From Alkalibacterium kapii (lineage in GTDB: Bacteria; Bacillota; Bacilli; Lactobacillales; Carnobacteriaceae_A): a stretch of DNA of 37,058 nt. A program made the translations under genes and the position numbers. The stretch lies in NCBI RefSeq assembly GCF_007988865.1, contig NZ_BJUY01000020.1, positions 1 through 37,058 of the forward strand. Direction: 5' to 3'. Shown here piece by piece: positions 16,970 to 25,041 of the stretch; position 1 is the stretch's first letter, and every line of letters starts with the position of its first letter. The notes below the pieces were generated by a model. The model was not told the DNA's origin. It made no database searches and saw nothing but the letters and a program-made list of their open reading frames with translations.

Positions 16970-17608
16970 CTACTTGAAGTAAGTGATTTGCTCTGCATCG
17001 ATACGTACTGTATCGTACCCATCTTCGAGCGCTTCACCCATCGAAACCATCATCACTGGGTAATAACGGGATGAATCCAAATCGAGCGCTTCAACGAGAC
17101 CCTCAGATTTAAAACCAGTAATCGGACAGGTATCATAACCATAACTGCGAGCCACTAACATTAATTGCATGGCAACGAGACCTGCATCGATCGTGACCAC
17201 TTTTTGCATATGCTCTTCAGTAAAATTCTGATAAATAGGGATGATGCGTGACAGTTGAGCCTCTCTCGTTTCAGCTGTCATTTTATTTTCATTAACTGCT
17301 TTGTCATAGATTTCTTGTCCATACTCATAACATTCTAGATCTCCTAAAATCAGAATCATTGCAGCTGAACTATCATTTTGACTGGTATTTCTGAAGATAA
17401 AAGGTTTGAGTCTGTTTTTGCCTTCCTCACTGTCCACAACCACGAAGCGCCAGGACTGCATATTGACGGCAGACGGCGCCCGAGTGGCTTTTTGTAGAAT
17501 CTCCAATATTTCATCTTTGGGTATTTTCACCTTCTCATCATAAACGCGTACCGACTTTCTACCATATACAATATCTGAAAAATCATTACTTCCCTTATTC
17601 TTTGTCAT
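16970..17608 (-). CDS. nitroreductase-family FMN oxidoreductase
   Basis: 212 residues. The N-terminal FMN-contact motif is GRKSVRVYDEKVKIPKD, then ATRAPSAVNMQSWRFVVV, a pattern shared by nitroreductases, including MhqN-type enzymes of the quinone response. The C-terminal part contains SYGYDTCPITGF and YYPVMMVSMGE. I start at the ATG at 17608, which has GGAAGGTG seven bases upstream, rather than at the far upstream ATG at 17659. It probably reduces nitro or quinone compounds with NAD(P)H. It is divergent from a quinone-reductase-like gene, which supports a shared electrophile-defence role. The substrate is not predictable. Confidence 0.88.
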   Translation of the reverse strand: MTKNKGSNDFSDIVYGRKSVRVYDEKVKIPKDEILEILQKATRAPSAVNMQSWRFVVVDSEEGKNRLKPFIFRNTSQNDSSAAMILILGDLECYEYGQEIYDKAVNENKMTAETREAQLSRIIPIYQNFTEEHMQKVVTIDAGLVAMQLMLVARSYGYDTCPITGFKSEGLVEALDLDSSRYYPVMMVSMGEALEDGYDTVRIDAEQITYFK

Positions 17609-17832
17609 ATCTATACACCTTCCAATCATTAATTCTATTTCATTATAACTAAAAAACATAAGAATGAGAAAGGGATAAACCTGTTTAAACGAGCTGTGAC
17701 TGATAATAGCTTATCGAGTTAAAGCCGGGTAATTCATATTACAATAGGTAGAAGACTATACTCTATGTAAGAAGACAGTTAAGGACTTAATAGATGTTTA
17801 TCTGAAAATCATTGCGAATCAGAGCAAAGTAT

Positions 17833-17861
17833 TTGGCAGGAAAAGTCAGTGGTGCTATATT
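17833..17861 (+). promoter_or_regulatory. sigma-A promoter of the 17898 gene
   Basis: TTGGCA (17833-17838), 17-bp spacer, TATATT (17856-17861). The ribosome binding site AAAGGAG follows about 20 bp downstream of the -10. Confidence 0.65.
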
Positions 17862-17897
17862 TATAAGTAGTCAAGAAATAAAGGAGAATGCTTAAAA

Positions 17898-18830
17898 ATG
17901 AAAGCAATCGTTATCGAAAAATATGGTCAAGCAAACGAACTCACAGAAAAAGAATTGCCGGTACCTGAAATCAAACCGAATCAGATTTTAATCGAAATGC
18001 ATGCAACGTCGATCAATCCGATCGACTGGAAGTTAAGGGCAGGCTACTTGGCCAACAATATGCCTTTCGAGTTTCCACTTATCCTGGGATGGGATGCAGC
18101 CGGCGTCGTTTCAAAAGTCGGTAGTGACGTGACGAAATTTAAGGAAGGCGATGAAGTGTTTGCCCGTCCGGCTATGGAAAATGGGACTTATGCCGAATAC
18201 GTTGCAGTGGATGAAGACCTGGTCGCTCTTAAGCCCGAAAGTGTCAGTTATAATGAAGCGGCTGCTGCACCATTGGCTGGCTTGACTGCTTGGCAGTGTC
18301 TGTTAGACTTTGGCAAAATAAAGACTGGAGATAAAGTATTGATTCATGCCGGTTCAGGTGGCGTTGGAAGTTTCGCCATCCAAATTGCTAAGCACTTTGG
18401 AGCTTACGTTTATTCAACAGCCAGCGGGAAGAATGAAGACTTCCTCAAACAGCTTGGTGTCGATGAATTCATCAACTACAAAACAACGGACTTCACTGAT
18501 GTCGTCAAGGACGCCGATCTTGTGGTTGATACGATGGGTGGAGAAATCCTTGAAAGAAGTCTGGACGTTGTCAAAGATGGCGGAAAACTTGTTTCCATTG
18601 TCGGTCAGCCTGATGCTGAAAAAGCAGAAAAAAGAGACATTGAAACTGAGTCACTGTGGCTCAATCCAAATGGCAAACAGCTTGCGGAGCTGGGTGAACT
18701 GATGAGTAAAGGAAAAGTTAATGCGCAAATAGGCCATATACTGCCGTTTACTGAGGAAGGTTTGCGTGAAGCCCACAAAATCAGTGAAACGCATCATGCC
18801 AAAGGTAAAATCGTCATCGAAATAAAATGA
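17898..18830 (+). CDS. NADP-dependent quinone oxidoreductase-like (zinc-free MDR)
   Basis: 310 residues of the medium-chain dehydrogenase/reductase superfamily. An N-terminal GroES-like domain carries MHATSINPIDWKLRAGY and GWDAAGVVSKVGSDV. The Rossmann motif HAGSGGVGSFAIQIAKHFGA (about 150-169) follows. The catalytic and structural zinc cysteines of alcohol dehydrogenases are absent, which places it with quinone oxidoreductase/enone reductase types. AAAGGAG precedes the ATG. It is a single-gene unit with its own promoter and a terminator at 18882. It likely reduces quinones or unsaturated carbonyls with NADPH. Confidence 0.88.
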   Translation: MKAIVIEKYGQANELTEKELPVPEIKPNQILIEMHATSINPIDWKLRAGYLANNMPFEFPLILGWDAAGVVSKVGSDVTKFKEGDEVFARPAMENGTYAEYVAVDEDLVALKPESVSYNEAAAAPLAGLTAWQCLLDFGKIKTGDKVLIHAGSGGVGSFAIQIAKHFGAYVYSTASGKNEDFLKQLGVDEFINYKTTDFTDVVKDADLVVDTMGGEILERSLDVVKDGGKLVSIVGQPDAEKAEKRDIETESLWLNPNGKQLAELGELMSKGKVNAQIGHILPFTEEGLREAHKISETHHAKGKIVIEIK

Positions 18831-18881
18831 TTTTTTGAAAGAAGTAACTATCAAGCAACTTAATTGATGATAAATTTGTAA

Positions 18882-18917
18882 AAAGACGCTGGCGATAGAG
18901 ATGCCAGCGTCTTTTTT
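18882..18917 (+). terminator. intrinsic terminator
   Basis: Perfect 12-bp stem AAAGACGCTGGC/GCCAGCGTCTTT with a 9-nt loop and a T-tract, 50 bp after the oxidoreductase stop. Confidence 0.92.
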
Positions 18918-18937
18918 TGAGATATAATCTAAAATTA

Positions 18938-19160
18938 ACGTTACTCGTCAGATTTTTTAGTTATCTTAAGAAGTTGCAGTGAAAAGTAAGTAAACTGATG
19001 AAGATAAAGTGTTACCTTAAGAAGTGAGAGTCAAAAATTCCGTAACTCATGAAGATAGAGTCTTATCTTAAGAAGTGAGAGACAAAAAAGGCCAAACTGA
19101 TGAAGCAACCTACTTTTCTTTATCAGTTTGGCCTTTTTAACTGAGAACTCATTAAGATAG
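18938..19160. repeat. 51-bp tandem repeat array B (about 4.5 copies)
   Basis: A(T/C)CTTAAGAAGT begins at 18963, 19014 and 19065, exactly 51 bp apart. The second word, AACTCATGAAGATAGAG, occurs at 19044. Decayed forms at 18942, 18993, 19095 and 19146 stay on the same 51-bp register. The third unit has been absorbed into a terminator-like hairpin (19085-19138). The word order GAGT..CTT..AAG..AGTGA..GTC..AACTC resembles that of array A. Confidence 0.85.
19085..19138 (+). terminator. 17-bp hairpin terminator inside array B
   Basis: AAAAAGGCCAAACTGAT (19085-19101) pairs perfectly with ATCAGTTTGGCCTTTTT (19122-19138). The 3' arm ends in TTTTT. The 5' arm is part of the third repeat unit. No gene lies between this and the preceding terminator. 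Confidence 0.75.
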
Positions 19161-19165
19161 ATCGA

Positions 19166-19189
19166 AAAACAGAGCAGGCGCTCTGTTTT
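19166..19189. terminator. 10-bp hairpin, possible terminator
   Basis: AAAACAGAGC (19166-19175), loop AGGC, GCTCTGTTTT (19180-19189). It is the third hairpin in 300 bp without a gene between. Confidence 0.6.
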
Positions 19190-19541
19190 CACTTAATAAT
19201 AAGAGCCTTAGATTTACTTTATGATAAAAAAAGATACCAAATAACTATCGAGGTGAATACTCTATCCAAAGCATTTAATCTGCAAAATGTAATCCTCTCT
19301 GCTACCATACATATGTATAGAAACGTACGAAAACTTTGTAAAAAATACATTTGATCACAACGTGATTATCTCAAAAAAGCACGGACGCTGCCAGTGGTAT
19401 CTCTTCCTTGAACTACTATTTTATTGGCAGGTTTACTATATTGTTGGTCATACTATCAATGACGAATCTGATTCTCTTAGCAGCAGGATGCCAAAATATG
19501 AAAAAATTAAAAGAATATTTTTGATAAGGGGGGAGATTTAC
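19190..19541. other. gene-poor stretch before the 31-codon membrane peptide
   Basis: AT-rich. It contains a GAGGTGAA Shine-Dalgarno-like word near 19250 with no useful frame behind it, an ATCAC-AAC-GTGAT dyad near 19354-19366 and the possible lipoprotein-like micro-ORF listed separately. No other gene was seen. Confidence 0.5.
19409..19524 (+). CDS. possible micro-ORF with lipoprotein signal features
   Basis: The frame is open from a stop near 19360 to TGA at 19522-19524. From the TTG at 19409 it would encode 38 residues: a short segment with one Arg, a hydrophobic core and a lipobox-like LLAAGC, then a charged tail CQNMKKLKEYF. ATG-only reading begins at 19459 (21 residues). No convincing ribosome binding site precedes either start, so this may be a remnant of a lipoprotein gene. 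It ends 17 bp before the next small gene. Confidence 0.25.
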
Positions 19542-19637
19542 ATGTCGGAAAATAATAAAAAAATGGGTATGTATGTAGTGATTTTTGTCGTAGGCCTTAT
19601 CGTTGGTTTATTTCTAAGAAGTTTCATTGGAATGTAG
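19542..19637 (+). CDS. 31-residue single-span membrane peptide
   Basis: A strong AAGGGGGGAG lies upstream of the ATG at 19542. The peptide has a polar N-terminus (MSENNKKMG) and one transmembrane helix (about 9-27) ending near an arginine. A longer frame begins at 19362 but passes through a non-coding-looking stretch. Small Bacillota proteins of this shape act as membrane regulators, toxins or assembly factors; nothing here tells which. A terminator follows at 19700. Confidence 0.6.
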   Translation: MSENNKKMGMYVVIFVVGLIVGLFLRSFIGM

Positions 19638-19699
19638 CTTAAATCGTTTTAATGAATTTGTCCTAAGTTTGATTATGCTAAACCCATGTTTCTCATACA

Positions 19700-19728
19700 C
19701 CGCCAGTATTTAGCTGGCGTTGTTTTTT
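19700..19728 (+). terminator. intrinsic terminator after the membrane peptide
   Basis: CGCCAG (19701-19706) / CTGGCG (19714-19719) followed by TTGTTTTTT. Confidence 0.8.
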
Positions 19729-20063
19729 GTCGAGTTTAACAAATATTTCCAAAATGAGAAGCTAAAATTTAAATTGAACCTAATTATAATTATGCAAATT
19801 CTGTACACTGAACCTTTACTTTCAAACTTTAGATGTATTGACCATAGTTTTTATAACCTGTAAAATCTGTATAAGACATATTTTCGAATGTAAGTAGAAT
19901 TAAATTGGCCAACAGTGTCGGCTGTTGAATAAAGTGTAAGCGTTTAAAAAACAATGACACATAATCCGAGTGGTATAACTCTTTAAGTAATTAAAAAGCA
20001 TTATTTAATGTTTGTTGAATTTAAAATGAAACAACTTCATTTACAAAAATTAAGGAGTCGATC
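19729..20063. other. AT-rich non-coding stretch
   Basis: Upstream region of the 20064 gene. It has a small CAACAG/CTGTTG hairpin near 19909-19926 and AAGGAG just before the start codon. No promoter of good quality and no small gene were recognised. Confidence 0.4.
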
Positions 20064-20675
20064 ATGAATAATACGATTATTGATACATATAAAGAATACG
20101 CAAATAAAATAGGAGATAGAACAACTTTATACAAAGTTGTTGTAGAAAAATATAATATCAAGACTGCTGTTTATCCCGGTAGTCACATAGATATTGCACC
20201 TTCAATATTTATTCCTAAAGTCACTTACATTGTTAATTTTAAAGGGGCTATTAAGTTCTTCAAAGAGATTGACACAATAAAAAAATATATAGAAAAAAAT
20301 AAAAAATATGAGGGACCATGTGAAATTGAGTTTGTTGGCAAAGATTATAGAAGAACATTATCCATTGAAAAAGTTGATTTAATCATCTCTCATTATGCTG
20401 GATTTGTTGGACAGGATACAAAAAAGCTATTGAAAGTTGGTGGAATCTTATTAGCTAATGATAGTCATGGAGATGCAAGTCTTGCAAGATTTGATGAAGC
20501 GTTTGAGTTGATAGGAACAATAAATAGTAGAGATGAAATCCAAGAAAACCATTTAGAAAACTATTTTAAATTACCTAAAGACCAAACGGCTGATTTAGAA
20601 GAAGTAAAAGCAAAAATGAAAGGATTAAAGTACAAATCAAGAGCTGAAAATTACTTGTTCCGGAAGGTGAAATAA
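20064..20675 (+). CDS. class I SAM methyltransferase-like protein, unknown target
   Basis: 203 residues. The segment AVYPGSHIDIAPSIFIPKVTYIV (about 35-57) resembles the YPGS..d..PS.. motif-I region of a small family annotated as SAM-dependent methyltransferase-like. Later, VDLIISHYAGFVGQDTKKLLKVGGILLANDSHGDASLA (about 108-145) looks like the core strand and loop of a Rossmann fold. The usual glycine-rich loop is altered (GSH), so cofactor binding is unproven. The gene is clearly richer in A and T than its neighbours and stands alone, suggesting acquisition. AAGGAG precedes the ATG. A hairpin without a T-tract follows at 20716-20755. Confidence 0.5.
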   Translation: MNNTIIDTYKEYANKIGDRTTLYKVVVEKYNIKTAVYPGSHIDIAPSIFIPKVTYIVNFKGAIKFFKEIDTIKKYIEKNKKYEGPCEIEFVGKDYRRTLSIEKVDLIISHYAGFVGQDTKKLLKVGGILLANDSHGDASLARFDEAFELIGTINSRDEIQENHLENYFKLPKDQTADLEEVKAKMKGLKYKSRAENYLFRKVK

Positions 20676-20997
20676 GCAGCTGAAAAAATATGATGAGGAA
20701 CCATTTACCAGTAATCTTATATCAAACTAAGGAAAAACTAATACTTAGATATAAGGTGTTAATATTAATAGTAAATGTTATGTTTAAATTAAATTGTTGC
20801 ATAAGCTAGCTAGGAGACTAACAACCAAACGAGTTATATTTTATAGAAGTGTATGATATATGAATAAATGAAACCGCTCATGCATCAGATTTATAGAATT
20901 CTCCTCATTGACCTAGTTATTGATTTGATTTTAACAGATATAATAACTTTATTTTGTTTCTAAACAGAAGAGTTGATCATTGAAAAGAGGCGAACTC
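20676..20997. other. AT-rich non-coding stretch
   Basis: It holds an imperfect hairpin (CTTATAT..CTAAG with CTTAGATATAAG, 20716-20755) and a TATAAT at 20939-20944 about 50 bp before the next gene, with only a weak -35 (TTATTG, 16-bp spacer). Nothing else was seen. Confidence 0.4.
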
Positions 20998-22455
20998 ATG
21001 AAAAATATAAAAAATTGGTTAAATATTGCGATAAGAGGAACAGCTTTTATCTATTTCCCACTAACTGTAATATTTTTTTGGGGATATAGAGAAATTTTCA
21101 GTATGAATCCTGGTATTCACTGGGTATTTATACTTCTTTATCTGGCTGTTTTTTTAAGATGGCTGATTGACAAATATAGACAGCAGACGGCGGAGATAGA
21201 AGTAAACAGCTTTGATGGTTTGGACAGGTTGATCGAACAGTATAAGTTTGAAGTTTTAGACATAAAGCAAACTGAAATGATCGTGAGACCAACTTTCGAT
21301 TTTCCTTTCAATCTGATACTTGAGGATAAAATTTTTCTTCAGCATTCTAATGGAGCATTGACGATCAAAGGGCCGAAATATTACATAAGGATTCTAGAGA
21401 AAAACATCAAAGGGAAAGAGAGTCTCTGGACGAGAAAGAGTGTCTCATCATTTAAATTTATTACTATTATTGCGTTCGCAATTTTACCGATAATCCTTGA
21501 GTCCAATCTGGTATGGAGCATGGATGTCCTTCGCCATAATAAGTTTAGAAACGTAGATGAAAAAATAGAAGCCATATCTCAAGAAACCCGAGGAAATACG
21601 CTGGAGAATACGATGAATGGTGGTTTGGCTGCAGAAACTGATGAGGCTGTTTACTATATTGAAGACGATATGAAACTTGTAAAGACAGATAAGCAGTTTC
21701 AGAATAAAGACTACCTTATAAAGCGTGACGGTGGTCATGGTTTCAGAGACCTCAATGCGGTCGGCGACTGGCTTTATTTTATCAAGGGCGAGCGTATTGA
21801 AAGAATGAAAAAAAATACAGGTAATCATACGGCCATCTATTCTTTAGGCTATGCGTTAAACATGCAGATTTACGGGGATCATATTTATTTTATGAGTGCT
21901 GAAGATGATTACAACATTTACCGTATGGATTTGAACGGGAACGACCTCAAAGAACTGATCGATGTAAACGCACTGAGTTTATCTCTCTATGATGGACGTT
22001 TGCTGGTCAGTCATGAAAAACAGGGTCAACCGATAGTGAAAAGTTATGACCTTAACGGCGATGATCCAGAAGTGATTCTTGATGTTCCAGCATATGATCT
22101 GACTGTCTGGGATGGTTATTATTATTATTTAAATGAAGCTGGGAAACTTTATAGAAGTAAGATAAAAGGAAAGGACAAGGCGGAATTACTCGTCAACACT
22201 GTGGTATCATCATATATACCTACAGAGAAAGGCGTTGTATTTTCACTGTCACCTTCAAATGACGTCGACACTGGAGAAGGACTTTACATGTTGAACCTTG
22301 AAAATGGAACAGAGAACCTGTTATCTATGAGTAAACACATTGAAAGTATGGCCAAAGTGGGAGAATCGATTCTTTTTACTTCAGGAAAAAGCTATGATGA
22401 GAATTATTTAAAGCGATTTGACTTAGAAAGTGGTCAAGTTGAAACTTTAGACTAA
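20998..22455 (+). CDS. membrane-anchored protein with DUF5050-like beta-propeller
   Basis: 485 residues from the ATG at 20998 (AAAGAGG eight bases upstream; the TTG at 20980 is rejected). Two N-terminal helices (about 12-30 and 38-55) are followed by a cytoplasmic-looking domain, a third hydrophobic segment (about 150-170), then a long C-terminal part built of repeats such as DWLYFIKGERIERM, DHIYFMSAEDDYNIYRMDLNG and GYYYYLNEAGKLYRS. These WLYF...IYR(M/S)xxxG repeats are typical of DUF5050/TolB-like propellers, probably on the outer face. The function is unknown. It may be the first gene of a run that continues to 24185. Confidence 0.65.
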   Translation: MKNIKNWLNIAIRGTAFIYFPLTVIFFWGYREIFSMNPGIHWVFILLYLAVFLRWLIDKYRQQTAEIEVNSFDGLDRLIEQYKFEVLDIKQTEMIVRPTFDFPFNLILEDKIFLQHSNGALTIKGPKYYIRILEKNIKGKESLWTRKSVSSFKFITIIAFAILPIILESNLVWSMDVLRHNKFRNVDEKIEAISQETRGNTLENTMNGGLAAETDEAVYYIEDDMKLVKTDKQFQNKDYLIKRDGGHGFRDLNAVGDWLYFIKGERIERMKKNTGNHTAIYSLGYALNMQIYGDHIYFMSAEDDYNIYRMDLNGNDLKELIDVNALSLSLYDGRLLVSHEKQGQPIVKSYDLNGDDPEVILDVPAYDLTVWDGYYYYLNEAGKLYRSKIKGKDKAELLVNTVVSSYIPTEKGVVFSLSPSNDVDTGEGLYMLNLENGTENLLSMSKHIESMAKVGESILFTSGKSYDENYLKRFDLESGQVETLD

Positions 22456-22503
22456 GGAAGTTTATCTGAGTAGAATAGAATTTAGTTTTAAAGGAGGACG
22501 AGT

Positions 22504-22704
22504 ATGAAATTTGGCATGCGTAAACCAAGCATCAAGCGTTCGATCAAAGCACATACCACAGGTAAAGCTAAGCGTGCAATCAAGAAAAAAGTCATTCCTG
22601 GTTATGGTAAAAAAGGTATGGGGTGGCTGAAAAATCCTAAAAAAGCGGCCTACAATAAAGTATACAAAAAGACAACATTTTCATTCTGGGATTTGTTCAA
22701 ATAA
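22504..22704 (+). CDS. small basic protein of unknown function
   Basis: 66 residues with a very high Lys/Arg content and no acidic residue until near the end (FSFWDLFK). AAAGGAGG is perfectly placed. Basic small proteins with this K-P-x-I-K-x-S-x-K-A-x-T-T-G-K-A start occur in many Bacillota, often beside prophage or PH-domain genes; that is from memory. Nucleic-acid binding is plausible from charge alone. It is followed closely by the zinc-ribbon gene. Confidence 0.65.
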   Translation: MKFGMRKPSIKRSIKAHTTGKAKRAIKKKVIPGYGKKGMGWLKNPKKAAYNKVYKKTTFSFWDLFK

Positions 22705-22721
22705 GGGAAGAAGGTAGAGAA

Positions 22722-23231
22722 ATGATGGATGATTTAAGATGTCCCTACTGCGGAAGTAAGATGCTCAGCTTAAATGAACTAGGCTCAGACAAATACATGT
22801 GTGACTGTTGCGGTAAAACCTTTGGATCCAAAGTAAATAAAGCAATGAACGTGTGCCATACGTTTTACTTCCGTACTGGTGGATTTCATGAGGGCTTCAA
22901 AAGTATACTCATTGAAGAACAAGACAGTTTTGCAAACATCATAGTGACGCCACCTTTCAGTATAGATGAAGAGGGTCTAAAATTGCGGATCACATTTAAT
23001 GAATGGCAAAGCATAAAAGATACGCTTTTTAATAAGTTATTTATATTGTCTTGGGATGAAGACTACTATGATCCATATGTCCTGGACGGGACGCAGTGGG
23101 AACTGAAGCTAAAGTTCTACGATAGAAAAAATCATGAAATCTCAGGGTCAAATGTATTTCCCGAACTGTTTGATGAACTACTGGACTATCTCAAGACTTA
23201 CTTTGAACAAGTAGAGGCGGAAGAAAAGTAG
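22722..23231 (+). CDS. zinc-ribbon protein of unknown function
   Basis: 169 residues. Two cysteine pairs, CPYCGS (7-10) and CDCCGKTFGS (about 28-31), form an N-terminal zinc ribbon. The remaining 130 residues are acidic and carry no recognised motif. It lies 17 bp after the small basic gene and 20 bp before the next gene, so the three are probably one transcript. Confidence 0.65.
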   Translation: MMDDLRCPYCGSKMLSLNELGSDKYMCDCCGKTFGSKVNKAMNVCHTFYFRTGGFHEGFKSILIEEQDSFANIIVTPPFSIDEEGLKLRITFNEWQSIKDTLFNKLFILSWDEDYYDPYVLDGTQWELKLKFYDRKNHEISGSNVFPELFDELLDYLKTYFEQVEAEEK

Positions 23232-23251
23232 AATATATTTGGGAGGAAACA

Positions 23252-23740
23252 ATGAATAATAATCGAAGTAGACATAACAATAAGAAGAAAATAGAAAATA
23301 GTAAAAATTATTTACATTTCAAATCTGAATTAGAACATTATGATACCCAGTATTTTATTCTTGATACACATGGAGATAAGGATAAATATAAAGATTCGGA
23401 TTTTGTTGAATATAGTTGGAGCACAAGACGTTACAATAAAGTGAAAGAAGGAGATTTATTTGTATATCGTAGACCTCAAAAATCTTCTGAGATTAAGGGA
23501 CAATTTTATTTCTTTGGAGCAGGTAAGATTGGCAAAATAGCAGAATCTACTGAGGGAAATGTCACAACAAAAATTGAAAAACCACTTACGTTTTCTGAGT
23601 ACATATTAAAAAGTGACCTTGAAGAAGTGGAATGGGACTTTAAGGATCGAACAAGAAAAGACTGGCAACATTTTTTTAATCAATATGGGATGAATAAAAT
23701 AAGTAAAAAAGATTTTTTAATGTTAATAAAAAAAGTATAG
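23252..23740 (+). CDS. stand-alone PUA/EVE-like domain protein
   Basis: 162 residues. After a basic start (1-20), the stretch VEYSWSTRRYNKVKEGDLFVYRRP and QFYFFGAGKIGKIAES looks like the N-terminal module of some HNH-type endonucleases. I read that module as a PUA/EVE-like reader of modified bases or substrate. The C-terminal nuclease domain of those proteins is absent here. It is therefore either a truncated gene or an independent binding protein. TTGGGAGGAAAC precedes the ATG. The gene is more AT-rich than those on either side. The homology call is from motif memory and is uncertain. Confidence 0.45.
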   Translation: MNNNRSRHNNKKKIENSKNYLHFKSELEHYDTQYFILDTHGDKDKYKDSDFVEYSWSTRRYNKVKEGDLFVYRRPQKSSEIKGQFYFFGAGKIGKIAESTEGNVTTKIEKPLTFSEYILKSDLEEVEWDFKDRTRKDWQHFFNQYGMNKISKKDFLMLIKKV

Positions 23741-23816
23741 TTATTATCAATAATGAATTAGACATGCGTTACTACAAAAAGACATGTTTTTAGAATTATA
23801 ATAAGGAGAGATCTAA

Positions 23817-24185
23817 ATGAACGAATTACAGACAATACAAGCGTGGACCTTTGTTTCTGAATGCAAGATCCCGAGCGATATAAATAGTATGCTGGTGGAC
23901 GGAGAGGAAGCCGTTGCCGCTTATAAGACGATCAGAGACTCAGCGGTATTTACAAATAAACGTATCATCATAAGAGATGCACAAGGATTGACTGGTAAAA
24001 AGATAGAAGTCTACTCGATTCCTTACTCATCGATCAATATGTGGTCGACTGAAAACGCGGGTAAGATGCTCGACTTTAATGCCGAAGTGGAACTGTGGAC
24101 ACGCGTTGGACATCTCAAAATCAACCTAAAACGTGGTGTTGATATAAGAAAGTTTGATCATCTGATTGCATCGGCGGTACTGTAA
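23817..24185 (+). CDS. bacterial PH-domain protein
   Basis: 122 residues. The pattern (I)LVDGEEAVAAYKTIRDSAVFTNKRIIIRDAQGLTGKKIEVYSIPYSSI followed by an aromatic-rich strand and DIRKFDHLIASAVL at the end matches the bPH_1/DUF1696 family, a single pleckstrin-homology-like barrel. These are soluble and form rings in solved family members; the biological role is unclear. AAGGAGAG precedes the ATG. A terminator at 24231 closes the unit. Confidence 0.82.
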   Translation: MNELQTIQAWTFVSECKIPSDINSMLVDGEEAVAAYKTIRDSAVFTNKRIIIRDAQGLTGKKIEVYSIPYSSINMWSTENAGKMLDFNAEVELWTRVGHLKINLKRGVDIRKFDHLIASAVL

Positions 24186-24230
24186 AGAATTGAGAAGATT
24201 AGGATTATATAGTTAGACTTACAATAAAAC

Positions 24231-24272
24231 AAAAACAGACTCATCGTATTAAATACGCCGAGTCTGTTTTCT
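24231..24272. terminator. bidirectional intrinsic terminator
   Basis: Stem AAAACAGACTC/GAGTCTGTTTT with an inner CGTAT/ATACG stem, located between the PH-domain gene (plus) and the convergent gpx gene (minus). Confidence 0.88.
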
Positions 24273-24324
24273 TATTTGAAAAAATTTGGTTTAAATAAAT
24301 GATTGTTATTACTGATAACTCTTT

Positions 24325-24798
24325 TTACAGAATCGCTACGATATCTTTTTCAATATCTTCGGGCTTTGTTGTGGGTGCATAGCGTTTAACGACTTGACCG
24401 TTTTTATCTACTAGAAATTTCGTGAAGTTCCATTTGATTTTATCCATCAATAAGCCTTTTTGCTGTTCTTTCAAATACTTGTACAGGGGATGAGCGTTTT
24501 CTCCGTTTACATCTATTTTAGCAAACATTGGAAAAGAGACGTTATAGTTGACTTGGCAGTATTCCATTGTTTGATTGATGTCATCAAATTCCTGACCCTT
24601 GAACTGGTCACACGGAAATCCCAATACAACTACATCATCGTTGTATTGTTCATATAATTTTTGCAGTCCTTCAAACTGGGGAGCAAAGCCACAGTGGCTG
24701 GCAGTGTTCACAATAAGTAGAGACCTACCTTTGTACTGATTCAATTTAAAATCTTCGCCTGTTGGTGTTTTAACAACAAAATCATAAGCGGTCGTCAT
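24325..24798 (-). CDS. glutathione peroxidase family (2-Cys, likely thioredoxin-dependent)
   Basis: 157 residues. The peroxidatic Cys36 lies in NTASHCGFAPQFEGL; Gln69 (FPCDQFKGQE), Trp123 and Asn124 (KWNFTKFLV) complete the tetrad. Cys81 (MEYCQVNYNVSFP) sits where thioredoxin-dependent members have the resolving cysteine, so thioredoxin is the likelier reductant. It reduces hydrogen or organic peroxides in the cytoplasm. It is a single-gene unit, and its upstream region leads into the third repeat array. Confidence 0.92.
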   Translation of the reverse strand: MTTAYDFVVKTPTGEDFKLNQYKGRSLLIVNTASHCGFAPQFEGLQKLYEQYNDDVVVLGFPCDQFKGQEFDDINQTMEYCQVNYNVSFPMFAKIDVNGENAHPLYKYLKEQQKGLLMDKIKWNFTKFLVDKNGQVVKRYAPTTKPEDIEKDIVAIL

Positions 24799-25041
24799 TG
24801 TTATCTACCTCATTTAATATATTTAGGATCTTAGTCTATTTATTCAACAGAAATCCTATTATTTTTTATCAGATTTTATTTCTAGCTTACATAAAGTAAA
24901 CCATACGAATCATTTATGTGCAAGAAAATAGAGAGTTGAGAGAGAAAAGTTATTGTTTTCGATGAAATTTTTGCTTAAGCTTCCTGTTGTTACTACTCAG
25001 AGCAATATTTTTCTAAGACGGACCTATAATGATACGATAAT
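24799..25041. other. intergenic stretch upstream of gpx
   Basis: AT-rich upstream region of the gpx gene on the minus strand. No promoter of clear quality was recognised. It runs directly into array C. No gene was seen between 24799 and 25433. Confidence 0.4.
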
